From assembly GCA_017436905.1 (NCBI GenBank), contig JAFSCF010000007.1:55624-119623 (forward strand): a stretch of DNA of 64,000 nt, read 5' to 3'. Of the stretch, positions 38,258-47,623 are shown piece after piece. The position numbers and the translations under genes are program-made. Each line of letters begins with the position of its first letter. The first letter of the stretch is position 1. Under the pieces are notes generated by a model. The model did not search any database. It was not told where the DNA came from and was given only the letters and a program-made list of their open reading frames with translations. Source of the DNA: Clostridia bacterium (GTDB lineage Bacteria; Bacillota; Clostridia; UMGS1810).

Positions 38258-40999
38258 ATGTTTAAATCTATAGTGGAAAAATTCTTCGGCACATACAGCG
38301 CCAGAGAGATTAAAAGATTAGAACCCATAGTGGAGCAGATAAATGATTTAGAACCTGAAATCAAGGTGCTTTCAGACGCAGACCTGCGTGCAAAAACGGC
38401 AGAGTTTAAGGCTCGTATTGCAGATGGCGAAACGCTTGACGATATCCTGCCCGAGGCATTTGCCGTTGTGCGTGAGGCAAGCGTGCGTGTTTTAGGTATG
38501 CGCCATTTCGATGTTCAACTTCTTGGCGGTATAGTTTTGCATCAGGGCAGAATCGCCGAGATGAAAACAGGTGAGGGTAAAACACTCGTTGCCACTTTGC
38601 CGTGTTACTTAAATGCGCTTTCGGGCAAAGGCGTGCACGTTGTAACTGTAAATGACTATCTCGCTAAGCGTGACAGCGAGCAGATGGGCAAAATCCATAA
38701 GTTTTTAGGGCTCACCGTAGGCCTTATAACACATGATGTAGAGGGTGCTGACAGAAAAACCGCCTACGACGCCGACATTACTTACGGAACTAACAACGAG
38801 TTCGGGTTCGACTACCTGCGTGATAATATGGTTAAGTATAAAGAACATATGGTACAGCGTGGGCATAACTTTGCCGTTGTCGATGAGGTTGACTCCATCC
38901 TTATAGACGAGGCAAGAACTCCTCTTATTATATCCGGAATCGGCGATAAATCCACAGAACTTTATGCCGTTGCAGACCGTTTTGCACGGTCGCTTAAATA
39001 TTTCACCATAAAAGAGCAGGACAGCAAACAGTTAGACGATGATATAGATGCAGATTATATAGTAGACGAAAAAGCCAACACCGCCACATTAACCGCAAAA
39101 GGTATCAAAAAAGCCGAGGAAGCGTTTAATGTTGAAAACTTGTCCGATCCCGATAATATGACGCTTTCGCACCACATTAATCAGGCAATCCGTGCGCACG
39201 GCATTATGCGCAGAGATAAAGACTACGTTGTAAAAGACGGCGAGGTTATTATAGTAGACGAGTTTACGGGCCGTTTAATGATTGGCAGACGCTACAACGC
39301 AGGTCTGCATCAGGCTATAGAGGCTAAAGAGGGCGTAAACGTCGCTCACGAAAGCAAAACCCTTGCGACCATCACATTCCAGAACTATTTCAGGCTGTAT
39401 TCAAAACTTTCTGGTATGACGGGTACCGCCGAAACAGAAGAAACAGAGTTCCAGACCATATACAACTTAGACGTTGTGGTTATCCCCACAAATAAACCTA
39501 TGATACGCATAGACCACGGCGATGTGGTTTATAAAAATCAGGTGGGCAAATATCATGCTGTTATTGACCAGATAGAGGCGTGCCATAAAAAAGGTCAGCC
39601 TGTTTTAGTCGGTACGGTTACTATAGAAAAATCCGAACTGTTAAGCGCACTGCTTAAGAAAAAGGGTATTCCGCATCAGGTGTTAAACGCAAAGCACCAC
39701 GAAAAAGAGGCAGAGATTGTTGCACAGGCGGGTAAAAGCGGGGCAGTTACCATTGCCACCAATATGGCAGGTAGAGGTACTGACATTATGCTTGGCGGTA
39801 ACGCAGAGTTCCTCGCTAAAAAAGAGATGAAAAAGCGTGGCTATACAGACGAAATGATACTTGAGTCAATCGGTTTTTCCGACACAGACGACGAGGAGAT
39901 TTTAGAAGCACGTGAAACTTTTAAAGAACTTGAAAGCAAGTTTAAAGCAGAGATTTCTGCAGAACATGACGCTGTTGTATCTGCAGGCGGACTTTATATA
40001 ATCGGTACGGAACGCCATGAATCACGCCGTATAGATAACCAGCTCCGAGGCCGTTCAGGCCGTCAGGGCGACCCGGGTGAGTCTAAATTCTTTATCGCTT
40101 TAGAAGACGACCTTATGCGCCTTTTCGGCTCTGAAAGACTTCAGGCGGTTGTTTCGACGCTCGGTTTGGCAGATGACGAGGCAATCGAACACAAAATGCT
40201 TACCGGTGCTATAGAAAACGCACAGAAAAAGGTAGAGGGAAACAACTTCCAGGTACGTCAGCACGTATTAAAGTACGACGACGTTATGAACGAGCAGAGA
40301 AACACCATCTATTCACAGCGTCAGTCCGTTTTAAACGGCGAGAATTTAAGAGAGTCAATCATAACAATGATAGGAGGCTTTGTGGATAATATTATAGACT
40401 CCTACACCGGCAGTGCAGAGTTTATCGACGACTGGAATATGACCGGTATGGCAGAGTATGTTGAAAGATTTTTCGCTCCTGCAGGTCTTTTAAACTTCAC
40501 CGCTGACGAGCGTGAAACCATGACAAAAGAAACTCTGCGTGAAATCTTAATGGACGCCGCTATGAAGCGTTATGAAGAAAAAGAGGCAGAATTCGGTGCA
40601 GAGCAATTCCGTGAGATTGAGCGTATAGTGCTCCTGCAAGTGGTAGATAACCGCTGGATGGATCATATAGATAATATGGACCAATTGCGCAAAGGTATAG
40701 GCTTGCGTGCATATGCACAGCGTGACCCTGTTATCGAGTATCAGGACGAAGGCTATAATATGTATGAAGAAATGCTCGGCAATATCCGTGAAGATGTTAT
40801 AAAACTCCTCTTCAGCGTAAGGATAGAGCGTCAGCCCGTGCGTGAAGAACCTAAAGCACAGAAAATCACCGCATCACACGGCGGCGACGGAACGGTTGAG
40901 AAAAAGCCCGTTGTAAAAGGCGAAAAAATCGGACGTAATGACCCATGTCCGTGCGGCAGCGGTAAAAAGTATAAAAAATGCTGTGGCATGAACCAGTAA
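38258..40999 (+). CDS. secA: Preprotein translocase ATPase SecA
   Basis: 913 residues from the ATG at 38258 (AAAGGA 11 bases upstream). It has the DEAD motor with Walker [10 protein letters not shown] near residue 105 and [15 protein letters not shown], the preprotein cross-linking domain, the second RecA-like domain ([32 protein letters not shown]), the helical scaffold and a C-terminal zinc motif ([17 protein letters not shown]). It drives secretion through SecYEG and would export the many signal-peptide proteins encoded here. It is followed by MITE-like repeat copy 2. Confidence 0.97.
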   Translation: MFKSIVEKFFGTYSAREIKRLEPIVEQINDLEPEIKVLSDADLRAKTAEFKARIADGETLDDILPEAFAVVREASVRVLGMRHFDVQLLGGIVLHQGRIAEMKTGEGKTLVATLPCYLNALSGKGVHVVTVNDYLAKRDSEQMGKIHKFLGLTVGLITHDVEGADRKTAYDADITYGTNNEFGFDYLRDNMVKYKEHMVQRGHNFAVVDEVDSILIDEARTPLIISGIGDKSTELYAVADRFARSLKYFTIKEQDSKQLDDDIDADYIVDEKANTATLTAKGIKKAEEAFNVENLSDPDNMTLSHHINQAIRAHGIMRRDKDYVVKDGEVIIVDEFTGRLMIGRRYNAGLHQAIEAKEGVNVAHESKTLATITFQNYFRLYSKLSGMTGTAETEETEFQTIYNLDVVVIPTNKPMIRIDHGDVVYKNQVGKYHAVIDQIEACHKKGQPVLVGTVTIEKSELLSALLKKKGIPHQVLNAKHHEKEAEIVAQAGKSGAVTIATNMAGRGTDIMLGGNAEFLAKKEMKKRGYTDEMILESIGFSDTDDEEILEARETFKELESKFKAEISAEHDAVVSAGGLYIIGTERHESRRIDNQLRGRSGRQGDPGESKFFIALEDDLMRLFGSERLQAVVSTLGLADDEAIEHKMLTGAIENAQKKVEGNNFQVRQHVLKYDDVMNEQRNTIYSQRQSVLNGENLRESIITMIGGFVDNIIDSYTGSAEFIDDWNMTGMAEYVERFFAPAGLLNFTADERETMTKETLREILMDAAMKRYEEKEAEFGAEQFREIERIVLLQVVDNRWMDHIDNMDQLRKGIGLRAYAQRDPVIEYQDEGYNMYEEMLGNIREDVIKLLFSVRIERQPVREEPKAQKITASHGGDGTVEKKPVVKGEKIGRNDPCPCGSGKKYKKCCGMNQ

Positions 41000-41050
41000 T
41001 AAATGGGGTTCTTAGGAGTGAAACCCCTGAGCGGTTTTACACACAAATTT

Positions 41051-41182
41051 AATGAATAATGAATGATGAATAATGAAAAATTAATAATTTAGGAATAAAT
41101 GCTTACGCATTTAAAAATAAAAGAAAATCACTTTGTGATTTTCTAACCATAATTATTCATTATTAATTATTCACTATTCATT
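41051..41182 (-). repeat. MITE-like palindromic repeat, copy 2
   Basis: The reverse complement matches copy 1 (1922-2061) over nearly its whole length, including both inner hairpins (GAAAATCAC-TTT-GTGATTTTC and an AAATGC/GCATTT hairpin) and the reiterated TGAATAATGAATGATGAA-type ends. A short local reduplication of the ATTATTAATTATTCA-type end distinguishes it from copy 1. It separates secA from prfB and has no coding capacity. Confidence 0.75.
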
Positions 41183-41274
41183 TTCTGTCATAGTTTGAAA
41201 ACGCATACCATAAGGTGTTGCAGAAAACGTCAATAAAATTTTTAAATATAAAAATATATAAAGGAAGTGATTAA

Positions 41275-42394
41275 ATGCTAATTGATGAATTCAGACTTGA
41301 AGTACAAGCAACAAAATCCGGCATAGACGAACTGAGGGATTCACTTTGACATCACCGGCGCTTTAAAAGAAATTGAAGAATTAGAAAAACAAGCCGCCGC
41401 AGACGGTTTTTGGGATGATATGGAAAAAAGCCAGAAAATCCTGCAGCGCACAAAAGAATACAAGAATAAAGTAGAACGTTACAACGACCTCGTATCTTTG
41501 TATGATGATACGTTAGTCCTCGCCGAAATGATGGCAGAAGAGGGCGAAACAGAGTCAGACAGCGAAATGATGGCATCTTTAAAACAGATTAAAGATACCG
41601 TTGAATCTATGACGCTTGAAACTCTGCTTTCAGGCGAGTACGATAAAAACAATGCTATCCTTACCATACACGCAGGTGCAGGCGGCACAGAGGCTCAGGA
41701 CTGGGCGCAGATGCTGCTTAGAATGTTCACCCGCTGGGCAGAGCGCAGCAACTATACAATAGAAACTGTAGATTTTCTCCCCGGTGACGAGGCAGGCGTT
41801 AAAAGTGTTACCATTATTATAGGCGGACTCAACGCATACGGTTACTTAAAGAGTGAAAAAGGTGTTCACAGACTTGTTCGTATATCGCCTTTCGACTCAT
41901 CCGGCAGACGTCACACATCTTTTGCATCTGTTGAAGTTATGCCTGAAATCGACGACGATACAGAGATTAAAATAAACACCGAGGATATCCGTGTGGATAC
42001 ATTCCGTGCCAGCGGTGCAGGCGGTCAGCACATTAACAAAACAGACTCTGCTATCCGTATTACACATATCCCCACAGGCATAGTTGTTTCGTGCCAGAAC
42101 GAGCGTTCACAGCACAAAAACAGAGAAACTGCTATGAAAATGCTTATGGGTAAACTTATTGAGATTAAAGAGCGTGAACACAAAGAAAAAATAGACGACA
42201 TCAAGGGCGACCACAAAGAAATTGCATGGGGCAGCCAGATTCGCTCATACGTGTTCCAGCCGTATACAATGGTTAAAGACCACCGCACCTCGTTTGAGGT
42301 GGGTAATATCGGCGCAGTTATGGACGGCGAACTTGACGGATTTATAAACGAGTACTTAAAAGCCGCCGCATCGGGCAAAGATATGACGGTGTAA
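41275..42394 (+). CDS. prfB: Peptide chain release factor 2, with programmed +1 frameshift
   Basis: The ATG at 41275 follows AAGGAAGTG and opens a 24-codon frame ending CTT-TGA at 41344-41349. Shifting +1 at CTTTGAC (41344-41350) joins it to the main frame DITGALKEIEELEKQAA, giving 372 residues. This is the known autoregulatory frameshift of prfB: when RF2 is scarce the ribosome pauses at UGA and slips. An upstream SD-like AGGGA fits. The body has a GGT-type peptidyl-hydrolysis motif (RASGAGGQHINKTDSAIRI) and RF2 stop recognition near VRISPFDSSGRRHTSFASV. Confidence 0.95.
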
Positions 42395-42406
42395 AGGGTT
42401 AGTTAA

Positions 42407-42460
42407 GATAAGCGGATATTTTCCGCTTTGGCATATTTGGGCGAAAAATATCCGATTATC
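42407..42460. repeat. Conserved-loop hairpin D
   Basis: A 20-bp stem with two mismatches (42407-42426 with 42441-42460). The minus-strand loop is CCAAATATGCCAAA. It lies 12 bp after the prfB stop and is paired head to head with hairpin E. Confidence 0.75.
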
Positions 42461-42504
42461 TTCATAACAGTGGAATGAGTATATACCATATGAATAATCA
42501 CTAT

Positions 42505-42560
42505 GGTTATATTGTATTTTTTCACATAAATATGCTTAGGGGAAAAAATACAATATTGCC
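42505..42560. repeat. Conserved-loop hairpin E
   Basis: A stem of about 21 bp with three imperfections (42505-42525 with 42540-42560) and the plus-strand loop ATAAATATGCTTAG. It lies 30 bp before the PrsA-like start, and opposite in orientation to hairpin D. Confidence 0.75.
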
Positions 42561-42590
42561 AATGATTCAAATTAAAAAGGAGATATTCTA

Positions 42591-43712
42591 ATGAAGAAAA
42601 ATTTTAAAACTTTCATTTTAGGCGTTGTAATCGGCGCAATGTGCGTAAGCATACCTGCAATGGCAGACGTTATCTGGGAAAAGATTGACGTTGTAAGAAA
42701 CCATATGACAGTTATGATTGACGGCGAAAAATTAGAGGCAGACAACTTCCTTTATCTCGACACTACATATGTTCCAATCCGTGCCGTTGCCGAGGGGCTT
42801 GGCAGAAATGTTATCTACAAAGACGGCGTGGCATATATAGAAGAAAAATTCGCTGCCGAGTTTGCAGGTGAAAATGTTGCACTCGGAAACGGCTTTAGCG
42901 CAACCACAGACGAGATTACCGCATATAAAAATATGTATGCAAAAGACCCGTCAATGGCAAATGCTACAGACGAGCAACTTCACAAAACTGCAATAGAAAA
43001 TATCAGCAGTTATAAAGCACTCTCTGCGCTTGCCGCTGAGAATAATATTTATGTCGGTCAGGAATTTTACAATAACTTTAGCAATGTTATGGCGTATATG
43101 GAACTCAACTATGGCAGCAAAGAGGCAATGTATGCCGCTATGGAAGATGCAGGATACTCATACGAAATGTACAAAAGATACCAGGAAACAGAGTATCTGT
43201 ACAGCAAACTTTTAGAGTCTGCCGCATTTGCCGCTACCGATGCTGAAATTGCGCAGTACTATGCAGACAACGCTGATGCATTCCCTTACGACGGCGTTCA
43301 GGCGCAGCATATACTCATCAGCACAATGGATAAAAACGGAGCCGCAATTACCGACTCTGCAAAACTTAAAGAAATCGAGAAAAAAGCAAACGACATTTAT
43401 AAAGAAGCCATCGGCGGCGCAGACTTTAACGCACTTATCTCAAAATACGGCGAAGACCCCGGTATGATGAGTAATCCCGAGGGCTATATCTTTACAACCG
43501 GCGAGATGGTAGAGCAGTTTGAAACTGCTGCATTTGCACTTAAAGACGGCGAAATTTCAAAACCCGTTCAGTCTGTATACGGCTGGCATATTATAAAGAA
43601 GATAAAAACACATAAAGTTCAGCCGCTTGACGATGAACTTAAAGCGTACATCAGTTCCAACGTGACAGGACAGAAAATTCACGCTGCTGTAGATGCCATT
43701 CTTGCGAACTGA
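42591..43712 (+). CDS. PrsA-like parvulin foldase with stalk domain
   Basis: 373 residues with an N-terminal export signal or anchor (about 5-25, IPAMA). Residues about 30-85 resemble the copper-amine-oxidase N-terminal stalk domain (VMIDGEKLEADNFLYLDTTY, VPIRAVAEGLGR). A SurA-like helical region follows, then a parvulin peptidyl-prolyl isomerase domain (VQAQHILIST, DFNALISKYGEDPG, PVQSVYGWHIIKK). It should assist folding of secreted proteins outside the membrane, useful for the large exported proteins encoded here. It is flanked by conserved-loop hairpins E and F. Confidence 0.9.
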   Translation: MKKNFKTFILGVVIGAMCVSIPAMADVIWEKIDVVRNHMTVMIDGEKLEADNFLYLDTTYVPIRAVAEGLGRNVIYKDGVAYIEEKFAAEFAGENVALGNGFSATTDEITAYKNMYAKDPSMANATDEQLHKTAIENISSYKALSALAAENNIYVGQEFYNNFSNVMAYMELNYGSKEAMYAAMEDAGYSYEMYKRYQETEYLYSKLLESAAFAATDAEIAQYYADNADAFPYDGVQAQHILISTMDKNGAAITDSAKLKEIEKKANDIYKEAIGGADFNALISKYGEDPGMMSNPEGYIFTTGEMVEQFETAAFALKDGEISKPVQSVYGWHIIKKIKTHKVQPLDDELKAYISSNVTGQKIHAAVDAILAN

Positions 43713-43739
43713 TTAATCTGGTCTATTTATGTAATTAAC

Positions 43740-43791
43740 AAACAGTATTTATTTTCGCATAAATATACTCAAGCGAAAATAAATACTGTTT
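43740..43791. repeat. Conserved-loop hairpin F
   Basis: A perfect 19-bp stem (43740-43758 with 43773-43791), extendable by a few pairs past a bulge, around the plus-strand loop ATAAATATACTCAA. It lies 27 bp after the PrsA-like gene. Confidence 0.85.
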
Positions 43792-43863
43792 TGTTATTTG
43801 CTTTTGAAAATGCATATTTATCACGTATATTAAATATACTTGTGCCATGGAGGTGAATTTTCC

Positions 43864-44517
43864 ATGGGCAAAATATCTGTGATATCATATGACGATAATT
43901 TTTCAAAACCACAATCTGCCCATATTGCAGAGCAAGAAATAATATATTCAGGTCCGCTTAACAGCCGCCGCAAATTAAAACGTTTTATATCGCGCTACGG
44001 CATAGAACGTGCGGTTATTAAAGGCAATGCGCCGGATTTTGTGATGTCCGAACTTACACGTGCAGGTATAAGTCTTTGCACGGGCGAACGTCTTATGCGT
44101 TCAATATATCCAAAACTTATATCACGTGCCGCAAAACTTTATAAAACGTGCGACAGTTGCACTGTTTACGACGAGTCTGCCGACGGCGAAACGCTGCGCA
44201 TTATAGAATGTGTCGCTATGCATTTTAAAAATGTCGCTCTTTGTACCAAGGCTGATGCGCAGTATCTGGCAGAGGAAGTAATGAGTTCTATGGGGCTTGC
44301 ACTTAAAGTCGGCGAGTGCGGCGGAGTAGGTGTTGTATGCGCAGGATACGGCGGAGCGCAAAAGGTAAAAGTAGATTTAACATGCAGAAGCACCACCGTA
44401 TTTGCGGATGAAAATAACAGCATAATTACCCCGTCCATTGCAGAGGCTATAGCAGGTGATAATATAGATGCTCACGTTTTAGAAAGGCTTAAATTAAAAA
44501 TATATTCTTTGTGTTGA
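43864..44517 (+). CDS. Unrecognised cytoplasmic protein
   Basis: 217 residues from the ATG at 43864, preceded by GGAGGTGA at good spacing. No family was recognised. The protein has no signal peptide or membrane segment. It seems to have two halves: residues 1-100 with many Arg/Lys (SRRKLKRFISRYGIERAVIK), and a C-terminal half with alternating strands and helices (CGGVGVVCAGYGGAQKVKVD). It lies between the foldase gene and greA. Its stop codon overlaps the -35 box of the greA promoter, so transcription of the two is closely arranged. Confidence 0.75.
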   Translation: MGKISVISYDDNFSKPQSAHIAEQEIIYSGPLNSRRKLKRFISRYGIERAVIKGNAPDFVMSELTRAGISLCTGERLMRSIYPKLISRAAKLYKTCDSCTVYDESADGETLRIIECVAMHFKNVALCTKADAQYLAEEVMSSMGLALKVGECGGVGVVCAGYGGAQKVKVDLTCRSTTVFADENNSIITPSIAEAIAGDNIDAHVLERLKLKIYSLC

Positions 44518-44542
44518 CAAAACGAATATAAATGTTTATAAT
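44514..44542 (+). promoter_or_regulatory. Consensus promoter of greA-lysS
   Basis: TTGACA overlaps the stop codon of the preceding gene; a 17-bp spacer and TATAAT follow, about 75 bp before greA. Confidence 0.88.
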
Positions 44543-44617
44543 GTGTAAGATAGAAAAGAATTTACATCATTGATTTGTTCCTTTAAATATATATAATATA
44601 AGGAGAGAATTGTTAAA

Positions 44618-45100
44618 ATGGCAGTAAACGGAAAAAAAGTAGTTTTGACTCCCGAGGGCGTAAAAAACCTTGAGGCAGAACTGGAGTACCTTAAAGTTAC
44701 AAAGCGTCGTGAAGTTGCAGAAAAAATTAAAATTGCACGCGGATTTGGTGACCTTTCGGAAAATGCTGAATATGACGCGGCAAAAGACGAACAGGGCAAG
44801 ATGGAAATTCGTATTGCCGAGATTGAAAAAATGCTTCGTAATGCCGAAATTGTTGACGAGAGCGATGTTGATACAAACGTAGTTGGTATTTGCGCTAAAG
44901 TTACTGTTTTAGATGTTGAGTTTGACGAAGAGGAAACATTTATGATAGTAGGCTCAACCGAGGCAGACCCCAACAAAAACAAGATTTCAGACGAATCGCC
45001 CATCGGCAAAGCACTTATCGGAAGAACCAAAGGCGAGATTGTAGATATTGAAACTCCCGGCGGCACAATTCAGTTCAAAATTTTAGACATTAGTAAATAA
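44618..45100 (+). CDS. greA: Transcription elongation factor GreA
   Basis: 160 residues, normal length. It has the N-terminal coiled coil (GVKNLEAELEYLKVTKRREV, with the acidic tip GDLSENAEYDAAKDEQ) and a C-terminal FKBP-like domain (ISDESPIGKALIGRTKGEIV). GreA enters the secondary channel of RNA polymerase and stimulates transcript cleavage at stalled complexes. AAGGAGAG precedes the ATG. It is co-transcribed with lysS, 14 bases downstream. Confidence 0.96.
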   Translation: MAVNGKKVVLTPEGVKNLEAELEYLKVTKRREVAEKIKIARGFGDLSENAEYDAAKDEQGKMEIRIAEIEKMLRNAEIVDESDVDTNVVGICAKVTVLDVEFDEEETFMIVGSTEADPNKNKISDESPIGKALIGRTKGEIVDIETPGGTIQFKILDISK

Positions 45101-45114
45101 GGAGATAGATTTAA

Positions 45115-46617
45115 ATGCAGGAAAATACAAAAGACATGACAACCGCACCGGAACAGGATTTAAACGAAATACTTAAAGTCCGCAGAGAAAAACTTAAAGA
45201 ACTGCAGGATAATGGTATGGACCCATTTGCGGTTACGAAGTACGACAAACAGCACAACTCTGCCCAGATTATCGAAAATTACGATGAGTTTGAGGGTAAA
45301 GACGTATCCGTTGCAGGACGTTTAATGAGCAAACGTGTTATGGGTAAGGCATCTTTCTGCCATATTCAGGACAGAGAGGGCAAAATTCAGTCTTACGTTG
45401 CAAGAGATGTTATCGGCGAAGACGAGTATAAACTGTTCAAAAAACTCGATATCGGCGATATTGTCGGCATAAAGGGCGATGTTTTTAAAACCAAAACAGG
45501 CGAAACATCTATCCACGCGAAAGAGATTACACTTCTTTCAAAATCTCTGCAGCCCCTGCCCGAAAAATTCCATGGTCTTAAAGATATGGACCTGCGCTAT
45601 CGCCAGAGATATGTTGACTTAATCGTAAACCCCGATGTTAAGAAAACATTTATGCTCCGTAGCAAAATCATCAGCGCTATACGTGAGTTTTTGGATAACC
45701 GTGGTTATATAGAGGTTGACACACCAATCTTAAACTCTATCCCCGGCGGTGCTGCTGCACGTCCGTTTATCACTCACCATAATACGCTTGATATTGATAT
45801 GTATCTGCGTATCGCTACAGAACTTTACTTAAAACGTCTTATCGTGGGCGGCTTTGAAAAAGTTTATGAAATGGGCAGAATTTTCCGTAACGAGGGTATG
45901 AGCATCAAGCATAACCCCGAATTTACTACTATAGAACTTTACGAGGCTTACACAGACTATCACGGTATGATGGATATTACCGAGCAGATGGTTACTTATG
46001 TTTGCGAAAAAGTTCTTGGTACAACCAAAATCACATATCAGGGCGAAGAAATCGACCTCACTCCGTCTTGGGAGCGCATCACTATGATTGATGCTATCAA
46101 AAAATATACAGGCGTTGATTTTAATGATATCCAGACAGACGAAGATGCTCTTGCAGCAGTAAAAGGTATGGGTATAGAGGTTGAGGGCACACTTACACGT
46201 GGCGAACTCATTAACCTTGCTTTTGAAGAAAGAGTAGAAGAAAACCTTGTTCAGCCTACATTTATTATGGACTACCCCGTAGAGGTTTCACCTCTTGCAA
46301 AGAGAAAAGTGGACGACCCAAGACTCACCGAACGTTTTGAGGTGTTTGTAACACGCCGTGAACTTGGTAACGCATTCTCTGAACTTAATGACCCGATTGA
46401 CCAGAAAGAAAGATTTTTAAAACAGGTTGAGGCAAGAGAAGCAGGCGACGAAGAAGCAAATATGATGGATGATGATTTCATCAATGCACTTGAATACGCA
46501 ATGCCACCCACAGGCGGTTTGGGTATCGGTATCGATAGACTTGTAATGCTTCTTACAGACTCTTACTCAATCCGTGATGTTTTGCTGTTCCCCACAATGA
46601 AGCCATTGGATAAATAA
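45115..46617 (+). CDS. lysS: Lysyl-tRNA synthetase, class II
   Basis: 500 residues. An N-terminal OB-fold ([20 protein letters not shown]) precedes a class II core with motif 2 ([20 protein letters not shown]) and motif 3 ([15 protein letters not shown]), ending [11 protein letters not shown]. It charges tRNA-Lys. The reading frame is intact, so the mobile element that begins just after the stop codon has left the gene whole. Confidence 0.97.
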   Translation: MQENTKDMTTAPEQDLNEILKVRREKLKELQDNGMDPFAVTKYDKQHNSAQIIENYDEFEGKDVSVAGRLMSKRVMGKASFCHIQDREGKIQSYVARDVIGEDEYKLFKKLDIGDIVGIKGDVFKTKTGETSIHAKEITLLSKSLQPLPEKFHGLKDMDLRYRQRYVDLIVNPDVKKTFMLRSKIISAIREFLDNRGYIEVDTPILNSIPGGAAARPFITHHNTLDIDMYLRIATELYLKRLIVGGFEKVYEMGRIFRNEGMSIKHNPEFTTIELYEAYTDYHGMMDITEQMVTYVCEKVLGTTKITYQGEEIDLTPSWERITMIDAIKKYTGVDFNDIQTDEDALAAVKGMGIEVEGTLTRGELINLAFEERVEENLVQPTFIMDYPVEVSPLAKRKVDDPRLTERFEVFVTRRELGNAFSELNDPIDQKERFLKQVEAREAGDEEANMMDDDFINALEYAMPPTGGLGIGIDRLVMLLTDSYSIRDVLLFPTMKPLDK

Positions 46618-46700
46618 ACACGGCAAAATCCCAGTGTTTATGCGGGTCCCACGAAACGAAAGTGCTTAAAAAGCTTAAGCCTTAAGCCAAATTTAAGCCA
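46618..46700. other. Candidate left attachment end of the element
   Basis: Directly at the lysS stop an 8-bp inverted repeat (ATAAACAC at 46613-46620, GTGTTTAT at 46633-46640) flanks GGCAAAATCCCA. Then three TTAAGCC repeats follow (46675-46681, 46682-46688, 46693-46699), which look like integrase arm-binding sites. This is the layout expected of a tyrosine-recombinase attachment site, but no second copy is visible here. Confidence 0.4.
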
Positions 46701-46743
46701 AAAGGTGAAAACGGATACATTTAGCACAAATAATCAGGTAAAA

Positions 46744-46779
46744 AGTCTTGTAAAACTTAGGTTTTGCAAGGCTTTTTTT
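46744..46779 (+). terminator. Rho-independent terminator downstream of lysS
   Basis: The stem AGTCTTGTAAAAC / GTTTTGCAAGGCT (two G-T pairs) with a TTAG loop is followed by seven T residues. It may end lysS transcripts or insulate the element. Confidence 0.8.
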
Positions 46780-46859
46780 GTGTCTAAAAATAAATTATTT
46801 TGTGCAATTTATATCCAAATTTACAGCGCTTCATTGTTGGAGCAGAAATGGAGGATTTT

Positions 46860-47156
46860 ATGAAAAAACTAAAGGGAAATTTTACAACCATACTAAACAA
46901 GATTATCACCGATAAAAGTATTAGCGGTAACGAATTTAAGATACTGTGTTATCTCTGTATGAGGTCAGGAACTGACAACTCCTGCTTCCCTTCTCTTGAT
47001 ACAATACATCAGGATACAGGTATCAGTTTAACAACGGTTAAAAATATGATACCGAAATTAGTTGAGGCAGGTTATATAGTGAAGGTCAATCGTAAAAAGA
47101 GTAACGGATGTTCAACATCTAATCTCTATCGACTGACGGATAAAGTGCTTGAATAG
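46860..47156 (+). CDS. Small helix-turn-helix protein of the mobile element
   Basis: 98 residues from the ATG at 46860 (GGAGG five bases upstream); an ATG at 46848 would add four residues. It has a winged-helix/HTH_36-type fold like plasmid replication-initiator N-domains: GNEFKILCYLCMRSGTDN, SLDTIHQDTGISLTTVKNMI, LVEAGYIVKV. It probably binds DNA and may regulate the element or help its replication. It is the first gene of the element and stands before a long structured non-coding region. The stop is TAG. Confidence 0.75.
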   Translation: MKKLKGNFTTILNKIITDKSISGNEFKILCYLCMRSGTDNSCFPSLDTIHQDTGISLTTVKNMIPKLVEAGYIVKVNRKKSNGCSTSNLYRLTDKVLE

Positions 47157-47623
47157 GTGGAGGGTGTTTTTTGACTTATGTGGTGTGGAAAACGGCTACA
47201 AATAATACTAAGTTAATAATAACATAGGGTTATTGGATAAGAATATTATAGGCAATAAAATAGAGTGATGATTTAATTGATTAGCTCCTCTTTGAGAGGT
47301 TTGCAAATCAATTATTTTTTTATTCCAATAACCTTAAATCTATTTTCAATAAGCAATTGCAAGCCTAAGAAAGTACCTGATAGGGCGCCCCGAAATGGCG
47401 AGGCGAGGGATTTTTAAAAGAAGCAGGATAAAGCTTGGTGCGCTATTCGCCCCAAGCAGGCTCACATCGCCGTGCAAAGCCCGGCGGAGAGGTTTCAAAA
47501 GTGCATCTGGTGGTGCTGTTTTGGTGCTAAAAAGCGAATTTTCCGCACGGTTGAGCCTTGAATTTGGTGCATATACAGGTGCTTTTGGTATTTAACGATA
47601 TTTTGAGAAAGGATAGTGATAAA
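47157..47623. other. 467-bp non-coding region before the relaxase, candidate oriT
   Basis: No gene was found here. Going right: an outer inverted repeat GGTTATTGGA (47228-47237) / TCCAATAACC (47324-47333) encloses a terminator-like hairpin; then a locally G+C-rich segment has GGGCGCCC (47383-47390) and CGCC-GGCG (47386-47400); then TGGTGC recurs at 47436, 47511, 47522 and 47565 with AGGTGC at 47578. Inverted repeats upstream of a relaxase are typical of a transfer origin. The nick site cannot be told. Confidence 0.45.
47273..47321 (+). terminator. Terminator-like hairpin in the pre-relaxase region
   Basis: AATTGATT pairs with AATCAATT around an inner CCTC-TTTGA-GAGG hairpin, and a run of seven T residues follows. 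It may be a terminator or attenuator for the HTH gene. Confidence 0.6.

Noticed and set aside
41275..41349. Frameshift in prfB as a sequencing error or broken gene
   Set aside because: The CTTTGAC site with an upstream SD-like motif is the known programmed frameshift of this gene.
28338..43791. CRISPR-like array or ordinary terminators for the repeated hairpins
   Set aside because: Copies are dispersed over 15 kb, stems are not repeats of each other, and T-rich 5' arms with A-rich 3' arms do not fit the usual terminator. Hairpin A alone could still end transcription.
46620..46665. A tRNA gene remnant as the integration target
   Set aside because: The GCGGGTCCCACGAAACG stretch suggested a tRNA 3' end, but no acceptor, anticodon or T-arm could be folded.
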